Source: Sphingomonas taxi (GTDB lineage Bacteria; Pseudomonadota; Alphaproteobacteria; Sphingomonadales; Sphingomonadaceae). From it: a stretch of DNA of 64,000 nt. Position numbers and translations under genes: made by a program. The notes beneath the pieces were generated by a model. That model was not told the origin of the DNA, searched no databases, and saw nothing but the letters and a program-made list of their open reading frames with translations. The DNA is taken from the NCBI RefSeq assembly GCF_000764535.1, contig NZ_CP009571.1, positions 3,534,001 to 3,598,000 on the forward strand. Reading direction: 5' to 3'. Shown in pieces: positions 1 through 9,100 of this stretch (position 1 is its first letter; every line of letters begins with the position of its first letter).

Positions 1-547
1 CGCCATAATGGTCCGCGAGTTCGGCGGCGATCTCGGCGAGGCGGTGGATCGACAGATGGATGGCGAGCGTCGCGCCGGTCGCGCCGAAGGCCGCGAGCGT
101 CTCCGCCGCCGGCATCGCGCTGGCGCGACCGGAGGTGCGGGTCAGCACCACCGATTGGGCGAGGCCGGGCAGCGTCAGTTCGGCCTCCAGCGCCGCCGCG
201 GCGGCGGCGAAGGCGGGCACGCCGGGGGTGATCGTGACCGGGATGTCCAATGCGCGCAGCCGGCGGAGCTGTTCGCCCATCGCCGACCAGATCGACAGAT
301 CGCCCGAATGGAGGCGGGCGACGTCCTGACCCGCCTCGTGCGCCGCGACGATCGCGGCAACGATCTCGTCGAGCGACAGCGACGCGGTGTTCACGATCTG
401 CGCGCCGGGCGGGCAATGGTCGAGCAGCGCGGCGGGCACCAGCGATCCGGCGTAGAGGCAGACCGGCGAGGCGGCGATGCGGTCGCGGCCGCGCAGCGTC
501 AGCAGATCGGGTGCGCCGGGGCCGGCGCCGATGAAATGGACGGTCAT
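1..547 (-). CDS. cobM: Precorrin-4 C11-methyltransferase, 3' end beyond the window
   Basis: SAM-dependent methyltransferase that methylates C-11 of precorrin-4 in aerobic cobalamin synthesis. The protein opens [20 protein letters not shown], the glycine-rich N-terminal loop of tetrapyrrole methylases. Further in it carries the family's H-S-G-D segment ([11 protein letters not shown]) and the [15 protein letters not shown] stretch around the SAM pocket. About 182 codons are visible and the gene runs off the left edge; complete family members are about 250 residues. The ATG overlaps the stop of the upstream cobE as ATGA (544-547), implying translational coupling at the distal end of cobL-cobE-cobM. 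Confidence 0.93.
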   Translation of the reverse strand, partial: MTVHFIGAGPGAPDLLTLRGRDRIAASPVCLYAGSLVPAALLDHCPPGAQIVNTASLSLDEIVAAIVAAHEAGQDVARLHSGDLSIWSAMGEQLRRLRALDIPVTITPGVPAFAAAAAALEAELTLPGLAQSVVLTRTSGRASAMPAAETLAAFGATGATLAIHLSIHRLAEIAAELADHYG

Positions 548-912
548 GCGGGAATATCCTGTGAGATGGCGAGCGCGCAGGTCGCCATTCGATCCGGCGA
601 GATGCGGCGGGATGTGAGCAGCCGCGCACCGCGACCGGCGGCGGCGAGCGCGGCGGCCTCGGCGACGCTGCCGGTGCCGCGCGCGGCGAGGCTGGCGCGC
701 GAGCGGGTCGGCGTAACGATGGCGGCGAGCGCATTGGTGGCGATGCCGACCAGCGGCAGATCGAGCGCGTCGGCCAGCGGCCGGGCGATCGCGAGCCGGT
801 CGGCAGGGATGGCGAGCATCGTCGCGACATGGTCTTCGCTCGCGACGACGAGCGCGGCGTGCAGCGATGCGGCGGTGGCGCCGGCGCGGCACCCGAAACC
901 CGCGACGATCAT
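544..912 (-). CDS. cobE: CobE-like cobalamin biosynthesis protein (CbiG C-terminal domain)
   Basis: Small 122-residue protein matching the CobE/CbiG C-terminal family, which accompanies aerobic cobalamin genes; its exact role in the aerobic route is not settled. It begins [20 protein letters not shown], with the typical G-x-G-C-R start, and contains [20 protein letters not shown], the S-V-A-E-A-A-A-L motif of the family. The start is fixed by an ATGA overlap with the cobL stop (909-912), and its own stop overlaps the cobM start. A longer frame upstream exists but is only the shadow of cobL. Confidence 0.85.
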   Translation of the reverse strand: MIVAGFGCRAGATAASLHAALVVASEDHVATMLAIPADRLAIARPLADALDLPLVGIATNALAAIVTPTRSRASLAARGTGSVAEAAALAAAGRGARLLTSRRISPDRMATCALAISQDIPA

Positions 913-2111
913 AGCGTCACGCTCCACTGGACCAGCGGATAGCTCGACCGCCAGCCGCGGCGGCTGCCGAGCGGCACCGCTTCGGCGAGTTCGATGCGCA
1001 GCAATTGCCCGCCGCGCCGCGCCTGCCAGCCGGCGAGCAGGGCTTCGGATTCGAGCGTCACCGCATTGGCGACCAGCCGTGTGCCGGCGGGCAGGTCGGC
1101 GCACAGCCGGGCGAGCAGCGCCTCGCCGAGTCCGCCGCCGACGAACACCGCATCCGGCGGCGACCGGCCAGCGAGCACCGCGGGGGCGTCGCCCTCGACG
1201 ACGTCGAGCCGGTCGACGCCAAGCGCGGCGGCGTTGGCGCGCGCGCGGGCGGCGCGGACGGGATCGCGCTCGAAGCCGATCGCCCGGGTCGAGGGGCAGG
1301 CAAGCAGCCATTCGATCGCGATCGATCCCGATCCGCTGCCGATGTCCCACAGCGTCTCGCCGGGACGCGGCGCGAGCGCCGAGAGCGTCAGCGCGCGCGC
1401 CGGGCGCTTGGTGATCTGGCCGTCATGCGCGAACCAGTCGTCGGCGAGGCCGGCGGTGCAAGGCAGGACTGCGCCGTCGCCGGCGAAGGCGATGCCCACC
1501 GCGACGGGATGCGCGATGTCGTCCAGCGCGAGATCCACCGCGGCGGCGTGGCGGATGCGTTCGCGTGGACCGCCGAGCGCTTCGAGGACGGCGATCCGCG
1601 ATGCGCCGAAGCCGTGGTGGGTCACATAGCGCGCGGCGGCCAGCGCCGCCTCGCCGTCGCGGACCAGCACGATCGCGCGGGCACCCGGCGCCAGATGCGG
1701 GCGCAGCCGCGTCGGCGGCGCGGCGTGGAGGCCGAGGCAGGCAGTCTCCTCCAGCCGCCAGCCGAGCCGCGCCGCGGCGAGCGCGAAGGTCGAGGGGGCG
1801 GGATGGGCAACCCATTCGCCGGGCGCAAGATGGCGGGCGAGCGTGCCGCCCGCGCCGAACCAGAACGGATCGCCCGACGCCAGCATCACCACGCGCTGCC
1901 CGCGCCGCGCGAGCAATGGCGCGATCCCCGCCTCGAACGGCACCGGCCATGGTTCGACCGGGCAGGCGAGCGGCGGCAGCAGCGCGAGATGACGGCGCGC
2001 GCCGGTGACCCATTGCGCTGCGTCGAGCGCGGCACTGCTTGCCGCGGACAGGCCCGCGGGTCCATCTTCGCCGATCCCGACGATCGTCAGCCACGGATTG
2101 CCTTCAGCCAT
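909..2111 (-). CDS. cobL: Precorrin-6Y C5,15-methyltransferase (decarboxylating)
   Basis: Bifunctional 400-residue enzyme that methylates C-5 and C-15 of precorrin-6Y and decarboxylates the acetate side chain on ring C. The N-terminal half is a tetrapyrrole methylase domain ([12 protein letters not shown] at residues 6-17; [10 protein letters not shown] further on). The C-terminal half is a CbiT-type class I methyltransferase with [17 protein letters not shown] as SAM motif I and a later VFVGGG segment. Full family length. A purine-rich AGGAG lies about 8 bases before the ATG on the minus strand, inside the 5' end of cobK. The start codon shares two bases with the divergent cobK start. It leads a coupled cobL-cobE-cobM group. 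Confidence 0.94.
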   Translation of the reverse strand: MAEGNPWLTIVGIGEDGPAGLSAASSAALDAAQWVTGARRHLALLPPLACPVEPWPVPFEAGIAPLLARRGQRVVMLASGDPFWFGAGGTLARHLAPGEWVAHPAPSTFALAAARLGWRLEETACLGLHAAPPTRLRPHLAPGARAIVLVRDGEAALAAARYVTHHGFGASRIAVLEALGGPRERIRHAAAVDLALDDIAHPVAVGIAFAGDGAVLPCTAGLADDWFAHDGQITKRPARALTLSALAPRPGETLWDIGSGSGSIAIEWLLACPSTRAIGFERDPVRAARARANAAALGVDRLDVVEGDAPAVLAGRSPPDAVFVGGGLGEALLARLCADLPAGTRLVANAVTLESEALLAGWQARRGGQLLRIELAEAVPLGSRRGWRSSYPLVQWSVTL

Positions 2112-2856
2112 GCCCCATCTCCTGATCCTCGGCGGGACGACCGAGGCGAGCGCGCTCGCCGCTGCCTGTGCGGCGCGCGGGGTGGCGGCGACGCTGAGTT
2201 ATGCCGGACGTACCGCGGCCCCTGCGGCACAGCCGGTGCCGGTGCGGATCGGCGGTTTCGGCGGGGTGGCCGGGCTGACCGCGCATCTCCGGCGGGAGGG
2301 CGTCACGCATCTGGTCGACGCCACCCATCCCTTCGCCGCGCAGATGAGCGGCCATGCCGTCGCCGCCGCCGCAGCCGCGGGCGTGCCGCTGCTCGCGCTG
2401 ACCCGCCCGGCCTGGGTGGCGCAGGCCGGCGACCGCTGGACGCACGTGTCCGACATCGCCGGCGCGGTGGCGGCGCTCGACGGGCCGGCGCGGCGGGTGA
2501 TGCTCGCGCTGGGCCGGATGCACGTCGAGGCCTTCGCGGCGCAGCCGCAGCATCATTATTTGCTCCGCTTCGTCGACCGGCCGGACGCGGCTCCGCCGCT
2601 GCCGCGATACGATCTGGTGGTCGATCGCGGGCCGTTCACCGTCGCCGGCGACCGCGCGCTGATTGAGCGGCACGGCATCGACCTGGTCGTCGCCAAGAAT
2701 GCCGGCGGCAGCGGCGCGGCGGCGAAGCTGGCGGCGGCGCGCGCGCTCGGTCTGCCGGTGCTGCTGATCGACCGGCCGATGCTGCCGGCGCGCGCCGAGG
2801 TGCACGACGTCGCCGCGGTGCTGGCGTGGCTGGGTCATGCCGAGCGCGGCGTATAG
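2110..2856 (+). CDS. cobK: Precorrin-6A reductase
   Basis: NAD(P)H-dependent reductase converting precorrin-6A to precorrin-6B, 248 residues. It starts [20 protein letters not shown], the typical CobK opening. It also contains THLVDATHPFAAQMSGHA and, near the end, VVAKNAGGSGAAAKLAAA, both characteristic of CbiJ/CobK. It is the only cob gene on the plus strand. Its ATG overlaps the cobL start codon divergently and its 3' end overlaps the cobJ 3' end by 22 bp. I see no strong Shine-Dalgarno upstream, so initiation may be weak. A longer in-frame extension upstream is antisense cobL sequence and was dropped. Confidence 0.93.
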   Translation: MPHLLILGGTTEASALAAACAARGVAATLSYAGRTAAPAAQPVPVRIGGFGGVAGLTAHLRREGVTHLVDATHPFAAQMSGHAVAAAAAAGVPLLALTRPAWVAQAGDRWTHVSDIAGAVAALDGPARRVMLALGRMHVEAFAAQPQHHYLLRFVDRPDAAPPLPRYDLVVDRGPFTVAGDRALIERHGIDLVVAKNAGGSGAAAKLAAARALGLPVLLIDRPMLPARAEVHDVAAVLAWLGHAERGV

Positions 2857-3587
2857 AGGATCGGCGCGCCGGCGCGCGCGATCAGCCGGGTGCGGCTCGA
2901 TCCGACGATCACCATCGTGCGCATGTCGGCCATCGCGCCGCGCGCCGCGGGCAGCGGCACGATGCGCAGCGCTTCCTCCGCGGTGGTGACGGCGCGCGCG
3001 AAGAGCACCGGGCGATCGTCGCCGCATGCCTCGCGCAGGATCGCGAAGGCGGCGTCGAGCGTGTCGGGCCGCGCGCGCGAGCGCGGATTGTAGAAGGCGA
3101 TGGCGAAATCCGCTTCGGCGGCGAGCGCGATCCGGCGTGCGAGCAGCGGCCAGGGCTTGAGATTGTCGGAGAGGTTGATCGCGCAGAAATCATGGCCGAG
3201 CGGCGCACCGGCGCGGGCGCTGGCGGCGAGCATCGCGGTGATGCCGGGCAGCACGCGGATGTCGAGGTCGCGCCAGTCGGGCGGCCCCGCCTCCAGCGCC
3301 TCGAACACCGCCGCTGCCATCGCGAACACGCCGGGATCGCCCGACGACACCACGACGACGCGCGCGCCCGCCGCCGCCAGCCGCAGCGCGTGGCCGGCAC
3401 GGTCGATCTCGACGCGATTGTCGCTGGCGTGCAGCCGCAGGCCCGGCCGCGGCGCGATCCGCGCGACATAGGGGATATAGCCGATCACGTCGGTTGCGTG
3501 GGTTAGCGCGTCGGTCACCTCGGGCGTGATCAGCGCCGCATCGCCCGGTCCCAGCCCGGCGATCGCCAGCCAGCCGCTGCCGATCAT
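2835..3587 (-). CDS. cobJ: Precorrin-3B C17-methyltransferase
   Basis: Ring-contracting methyltransferase that methylates C-17 of precorrin-3B to give precorrin-4; 250 residues. The start MIGSGWLAIAGLGPGDAALI carries the tetrapyrrole methylase G-x-G-P-G-D loop. VVVVSSGDPGVFAMAAA and AFYNPRSRARPDTL are the usual CobJ landmarks, and LPGITAMLAASARAGAPLGH carries the SAM-site region. The start was chosen at the ATGA overlap with the cobI stop (3584-3587); the longer frame upstream is cobI in another frame. Last gene of the riboswitch-led run before the antisense cobK. Confidence 0.94.
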   Translation of the reverse strand: MIGSGWLAIAGLGPGDAALITPEVTDALTHATDVIGYIPYVARIAPRPGLRLHASDNRVEIDRAGHALRLAAAGARVVVVSSGDPGVFAMAAAVFEALEAGPPDWRDLDIRVLPGITAMLAASARAGAPLGHDFCAINLSDNLKPWPLLARRIALAAEADFAIAFYNPRSRARPDTLDAAFAILREACGDDRPVLFARAVTTAEEALRIVPLPAARGAMADMRTMVIVGSSRTRLIARAGAPILYTPRSA

Positions 3588-4309
3588 GGCCGCCGCCCCT
3601 GGCCGTGGATCAGCAGGATCGCGAAATAGGGTGCGGTCTCGCCCGCCTCGGCGAGCGGGGTGACGCGTTCTTCCGGCATCGCGGCATATTCGACCAGCCA
3701 GGCCGCGTCGGTGCGCCCGGCGGCGGCGATCGCGCGGCGCAGCTTGGCGAGGTGGCGGCCGATCTTCATCACCACCAGCGCATCGGTATCGCGGATGCGG
3801 CGGGCCAGCTCCGCCTCGGGCAGCGTCGCGGTGGCGATGGTCAGCACGTCGTCGCCCCAGGTGATCGGCCGGTCGGTCGCGGTCCAGGCGCCCGACATGC
3901 CGGTGATCCCCGGCACGATCCGCACCGGCACGCGGCCGGCGAGCCGCGCATGCAGGTGCATGAACGATCCGTAGAAGAACGGATCGCCCTCGCACAGGAC
4001 CACCACGTCCTCGCCCGCTTCCGCCAGCGTGGCGAGATGCGCGGTGCAGTCGGCATAGAAGGCGGCGAGGCAGGCGTTATAGGCGGGGTCGGCGACGGCG
4101 ATCTCGGTGGTGACCGGATAGTCCATCGCATATTCGACCACGTCGGCACGCAACAGGCCGTCGACCAGCCGGCGGGCACGGCCGGCGCGACCCCGTTTGC
4201 GGAAATAGGCGAGGTGGCGCGCGCCGCGCACCAGCCGGTCGGCGCGCACGCTCATCAGGTCGGCGGCGCCGGGGCCGAGGCCGACGCCATGGATGGTGCC
4301 GGTCGTCAT
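3584..4309 (-). CDS. cobI: Precorrin-2 C20-methyltransferase
   Basis: SAM-dependent methyltransferase acting on C-20 of precorrin-2, the first dedicated step of the corrin branch; 241 residues. It begins MTTGTIHGVGLGPGAADLMS with the glycine-rich loop. It contains VVLCEGDPFFYGSFMHLHAR (the EGDP-FFYGS motif of CobI) and VRIVPGITGMSGAW. The start overlaps the cobH stop as ATGA (4306-4309) and the stop overlaps the cobJ start in the same way, so cobH-cobI-cobJ look translationally coupled. Confidence 0.95.
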   Translation of the reverse strand: MTTGTIHGVGLGPGAADLMSVRADRLVRGARHLAYFRKRGRAGRARRLVDGLLRADVVEYAMDYPVTTEIAVADPAYNACLAAFYADCTAHLATLAEAGEDVVVLCEGDPFFYGSFMHLHARLAGRVPVRIVPGITGMSGAWTATDRPITWGDDVLTIATATLPEAELARRIRDTDALVVMKIGRHLAKLRRAIAAAGRTDAAWLVEYAAMPEERVTPLAEAGETAPYFAILLIHGQGRRP

Positions 4310-4935
4310 TCGGCGCGGCTCGCCAGCGCGTTGACCGCGGCGACGGTGATCGCGCTGCCGCCGAGCCGCCCGGCGACGATCGCGCAGGGCACCGGCTGCT
4401 CGGCCCAGAGCGCGTCCTTCGACTCGCATGCACCGACGAAGCCGACCGGGCAGCCGATGATCGCCGCCGGGCGCGGGCAGGCGGGGTCGGCGAGCATATC
4501 GAGCAGGTGGAACAAGGCGGTCGGCGCGTTGCCGATCGCCACCACCGCGCCGGCGAGATGCGGCCGCCACAATTCCAGCGCGGCGGCGGAGCGGGTGTTG
4601 GCCATCGCCGCGGCGCGCGCCGGCACCTGCGGATCGTGCAGCGTGCAGATCACCGCATTGCCGGCGGGCAGGCGGGCGCGGGTGATGCCCTCGCTGACCA
4701 TGCGCGCGTCGCACAGGATCGGCGCCCCGTCGGCGAGCGCGGCGCGGGCGCGGGTCGCGAAGCCGGGCGAGAAGCGGATCGCGGCGGCGAGCTCGACCAG
4801 TCCGGCGGCATGGATCATCCGCACCGCGACCGGTTCCTCCTCGGGCGGAAAGCGGGCGAGATCGGCCTCGGCGCGGATGATGGCGAACGAGCGGCGATAG
4901 ATTGCGGCGCCGTCGGTTTCGTAGCTATGCGACAC
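4306..4935 (-). CDS. cobH: Precorrin-8X methylmutase
   Basis: Moves the C-11 methyl group to C-12, forming hydrogenobyrinate; 209 residues from the chosen start, the usual family length. It contains DGAAIYRRSFAIIRAEADL at the N terminus, GAPILCDARMVSEGITRARL in the middle and IGNAPTALFHLLD, all typical of CobH/CbiC. No ATG lies near the conserved N terminus. The best start is a GTG at 4935 inside the last codons of cobG, giving an 11-bp overlap. An upstream ATG would run through cobG sequence and add unrelated residues. Confidence 0.92.
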   Translation of the reverse strand: MSHSYETDGAAIYRRSFAIIRAEADLARFPPEEEPVAVRMIHAAGLVELAAAIRFSPGFATRARAALADGAPILCDARMVSEGITRARLPAGNAVICTLHDPQVPARAAAMANTRSAAALELWRPHLAGAVVAIGNAPTALFHLLDMLADPACPRPAAIIGCPVGFVGACESKDALWAEQPVPCAIVAGRLGGSAITVAAVNALASRAE

Positions 4936-6178
4936 GGGAAGGGCTTTCGAGCAGGGCGATGAGGTCGTCGGGCGACAGGCCGGCGACGGCGGCGGGATCG
5001 CCGGCACGGGCGTGGAAGGCGAGATCGAAACGGCCGTCGCGGCCGGTGGCAACGAAGTCGGCGGGGGCGGCGCGGGCGCAGCCCTTGGCGCATCCGGAGA
5101 CGTGCAGCCGCCCGGCGACGTGCGGCGCGAGACGCAGCGCGAGCGCGCGCGTCGCGACGGTCGCCTGCGGACAGGCGGGTGCGCCGACGCAGGCGTCGAC
5201 GGCGAGGTCCGCAGCCGCGCAGGCGGGGAGGCCGGCGGCGGTGGGATCGAGCCCCTCGACCAGCAAATTGCGCCACGGCGTCACGCGGATGCCGGTGACG
5301 CCGGCCCGGTCGGCGAGATCGGCGAGCATCGCCGCGTCGGCCCGGCCGAAGGGGAGGCCGATCGCGGTGCCTTGGGTAGGTCGTAGCGGATGCGTCTTGT
5401 GGTCCCCGGCGGAGGCGCGACCTTCGCGCAAGCCGACGCCATCCCCCGTTCTCCCGCGAAGGCGGGAGTCCAGGCCCCCGGACACCACAAGACGATGTCC
5501 TGCTTGGTCCTGTGCTCCCGCTTTCGCGGGAACACTGGGGGTGGTGGCACCCCCCGCGAGGTTCGCCGGCAACGGTACGACATGACGCGCCATTCGTCCC
5601 GCCGCGACGCCGCCGCTGGCGACGAACCACTCCGCCAGCGCGATCAGCGCCGTCGTTTCCTCGCCCGGCGTCAGCGCGTACCCACCGGCGCGGCCGTCGG
5701 CGCGCAGGATCAGCCCACCGGTCGCATCGCGTTCGATCCGGAAGTCGGCGGGACTGTCGGTCAACACCGGCTCGCGGCCGGCGTCGATCGCGATGCCGAT
5801 CTTGCCGGGCAGCGGCGGCAGCGCGTCGAGACGGTCGAGCAGCACGCAGGCGATGCGATGCGTGTCGTCGCTCTCCCGCCAGTCGGGCGCGACCAGCAGC
5901 GCGCGGGACTCGCGAACCGGATCGGGATCGACCAGCCCGGCGGCGACCAATGCGCCGAGCGCGACCGGCCAGTCCGCCTCGCGCAACCCGCGCAACTGGA
6001 GCGCGGCGCGGTTGGTGAGGTCGATCAGGCCATTGCCATGCGTGCGGGCCACCACGGCGATCGTCCGCGCCTGCGCCGGCGTCAGCCGGGCGAGCCGCGG
6101 GCGGACGCGCAGGATCAGCCCGTCGCCCGCCGCCATCGGCCGCCATGCGGTCGGGCACCAGCCACGCACGACGCTCAT
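4925..6178 (-). CDS. cobG: Precorrin-3B synthase with an in-frame repeat insertion
   Basis: Fe-S/siroheme-type monooxygenase-like enzyme that converts precorrin-2-derived intermediate (precorrin-3A) to precorrin-3B using oxygen, marking the aerobic route; 417 residues. It has two ferredoxin-reductase-like halves. The first includes RTHGNGLIDLTNRAALQLRG (residues 46-65). The second includes the cysteine cluster CVGAPACPQATV and HVSGCAKGCARAAPADF. Residues about 213-246, in the linker between the halves, are encoded by a palindromic A-family repeat (5446-5540) that keeps the frame open. The catalytic halves appear intact. The ATG overlaps the cobN stop as ATGA (6175-6178). Confidence 0.92.
   Translation of the reverse strand: MSVVRGWCPTAWRPMAAGDGLILRVRPRLARLTPAQARTIAVVARTHGNGLIDLTNRAALQLRGLREADWPVALGALVAAGLVDPDPVRESRALLVAPDWRESDDTHRIACVLLDRLDALPPLPGKIGIAIDAGREPVLTDSPADFRIERDATGGLILRADGRAGGYALTPGEETTALIALAEWFVASGGVAAGRMARHVVPLPANLAGGATTPSVPAKAGAQDQAGHRLVVSGGLDSRLRGRTGDGVGLREGRASAGDHKTHPLRPTQGTAIGLPFGRADAAMLADLADRAGVTGIRVTPWRNLLVEGLDPTAAGLPACAAADLAVDACVGAPACPQATVATRALALRLAPHVAGRLHVSGCAKGCARAAPADFVATGRDGRFDLAFHARAGDPAAVAGLSPDDLIALLESPSRVA
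5446..5540 (-). repeat. A-family palindromic element inside cobG (copy A1)
   Basis: About 95 bp. The left hairpin CTCCCGC-GAA-GGCGGGAG (5451-5468) and the right hairpin around GCTCCCGCTTTCGCGGGAAC (about 5513-5532) are inverted copies of each other. The spacer, read on the minus strand, contains ACAGGACCAAGCAGGACA, matching the spacer CCAGGGCCAAGCAGACAATA of the copy at 22.6 kb. It is oriented so that the same frame is open in cobG. The other four A copies in the window lie between genes. Confidence 0.88.
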
Positions 6179-9100
6179 GCCAGCGACGCCACAATGGCGT
6201 TGCGCCGCGTCGGCCACAGGCCCGAGCGATGCAGCGCGGCGAAGCGCGCCTCCATCGCGGCGAGCGCGGCGGGATTGGCGGCGGCGAGGAAGGCGCGCAC
6301 CGCGTCGCGGCCGAGCGTCGCGTCGTGATAAAGGTCGATCAGCTCCGGCGTCACGACGCGCGCGAGATGCGCGAAGGCGCCGAGATGGTCGAGCGTCGCG
6401 GCGATCTCGGCGGCGCCGCGGAAGCCGTGGCGCATCATGCCGTCGATCCACGCCGGCTGCGTCGCCCGGCCGCGGACGACGCGGGCGATCTCCTCGCGCA
6501 GGCTGCGCGCGCGCAGCCGCTCGGGATCGCGCGCATCGAGATGATAAAGCGCCGCCCGGCCGCCCGCGACCGCCTGCGCGGCGGCGAACCCCCCTTCGTG
6601 CGCGGCATAATCGGCGGCGAGCAGCAGGTCGCTTTCGGGCAGGTCCTGCAGATGGACGAAGGCGTCGGCGGCGGCGACGCGCGCGCGCAGGCCGGCGGCA
6701 TCGGCGCGCGCGTCGGTGTCGTCGAAGGCAAAGGACGATGCCGCCAGCCACGCCTCTCCCGCCGCGGTGCGTGCAGCGTCGGTATAGGTGTCCGCAGCCT
6801 CGCCCAAGCCGAGCCCGTACCGCCCCGGCGCCGGGCCATAGACGCGCGGCGCTGCGGCACGGCCGACGAACGGATTCCAATCGGCGGACTCGTCGCGCGC
6901 CGCCAGCGCCCGCACCGCCTGGCCGAACAGCGTGCAAAGCGGCCCGAACGTGTCGCGGAACAGGCCGGAGATGCGCAAGGTCACGTCGATCCGGGCCCGG
7001 TCGAGCAGCGCGAGCGGCAGGATGTCGACGCCGGTGACGCGATCGGAGCCGGTATCCCAGACCGGCGCGGCGCCGAGCAGGTGCAGCGCCATCGCGAATT
7101 CCTCGCCGGCGGTGCGCATCGTCGCCGATCCCCACAGATCGACCACCAAGCCGCGCGGATAGTCGCCGTGATCCTGAAGATGGCGGCGGATCAGTTCGTC
7201 GGCGAGCCGCTGGCCCTGCACATGCGCCGAGCGCGACGGCACCGCGCGCGGATCGACCGCGAACAGGTTGCGCCCGGTCGGCAGCACGTCGGTACGGCCG
7301 CGGTGCGGCGATCCCGCCGGGCCGGCGGCGACGCGGCGGCCGGCGAGCGCGGCGAGCAGTCCGTCGCGCTCCGCCGCGCCGCACGCGCCGCGTCCGAAGA
7401 CGTGCAGGCCGTCGCCGAAGCGGCTGTCCTTCACGTCGCAGACGAAAGCGTCGATGCGGGTGATCGCCTCGGCGGCGGTGGCCGCGCCGGCGAGATCGAG
7501 TTCGGCGGCGAGGCCGATCGCCTGCGCCTCCTCGGCGATGTCGCGCTGCAACCGGTCGCGCCGCGCCGGGTCGAGCCCGCCGGCATTGGAGAATTCGTCG
7601 AGCAGCGTCTCGATCCGCCCGAGACCCACGCCGCCGTCCGCCGCGATCATCGGCGGCGGCAGATGGCCGAGCGTCACCGCGGCGGTGCGGCGCTTGGCCT
7701 GCGCCGCCTCGCCGGGATCGTTGACGATGAACGGATAGAGGATCGGCAAGTACCCGGTCAGTGCCTCCGGCCAGCAGGCGTCGGACAGCGCCACCGCCTT
7801 GCCGGGCAGCCATTCGAGCGTGCCGTGCGCACCGATCTGGATCGCCGCATGGCACCCGCGGCTGCGCAGCCAGAGGTAGAAAGCAACATAGCCATGGCGG
7901 GGAACGCGCGACAGATCGTGATAATCGTCGGCGCGCGTCGCGGGCGTGCCGCGTTCGGGCTGGAGCGCGACCAGCGTCGCGCCGCGCAGCGTCGCGGCGA
8001 AGCGGAAGGCGCCGTCGGCGACCGCGGGATCATGCTCGGGCTCGCCCCAGGCTGCGGCGAGATCGTCGCGCAGCCCCGGCGGCAAGGCGGCGAGCGCGGC
8101 GCGATAGGCGACGACCGGCCAGCAGAGCCGCTCCGCCGCCAACGCCTCGGCCAGCGGCGCCCCGGCGGCGACCGCGTGCCCGACCGTGGCGAGATCGGCG
8201 AGCATCGCCTCGGCAGAGGCGAGCGCGTCGAGCCCGACCGCATGCGCCATCTGGTGGCTCTTGCCGGGATAGGTGGAGAGGATCAGCGCCAGCCGCCGCG
8301 CCGCCGGAGCGGTCCGCCCGAGCGAGACCCAGGCGGCGACGCGATCGGCGATCGCCGCGATGCGGGCGGGGTCGGCGCGATGCGCGCGGCGGGCGTAATC
8401 GAGATCGGGGTCGCGCACCGCATCCTGCTTGCAACTGGCGATCCCGGCGAAGATGCGACCGTCGACTTCGGGCAGGACGACATGCATTGCGAGATCGGCG
8501 GGCGACAGGCCGCGCGTGCTCTCGGCCCAGGCGGCCTGCGTCGAGGTGGCGAGCGCGACCTGGAAGACCGGCACGTCCGCGCCATCGAGCGGCGACTCGG
8601 TCTCGTCGCGCGCCGAGAAGGCGGTGGCGTTGACGATCGCGACCGGGGCCAGCGCCTTGACCCATCGTGCGATCCAGCCGCGCGCGTGCGCGTCCTTGAG
8701 CGACGGCGCGAACAGCGGGACGACGTCGAAGCCGCGCGCCGCCAGCGCCCCGGCGAGCGCTACGACCGGGTCGAGATCGGCGGCGAGCAGATAGGAGCGA
8801 TAGAAGGTGAGCAGCACCCGCGGCCGCGCCTCCGGTCGCATCGCGAGCGCCGCGGGGCAGGTGACGCCGTCCGCCTGCGTCCAGCCGCCGACCGGCGGAA
8901 CCGCACGCACGCCGCGTACCGGTCCCGCCGCCAGCCCCGCAGCGAGCGCGAGCTGCGCCAGCGCCGCCTGTGCAGCGACCGCGCCGCCGGTGTCGCACAA
9001 GGCGGCGAGCCGGCCGAGCGTCGAGCCTGGCACCGTCGAGGCGGCGGCCAGCGCGGCGTCCTCGCGCCCGTCGGCGGCGAGCACCGCCAGCGCGATGCCC

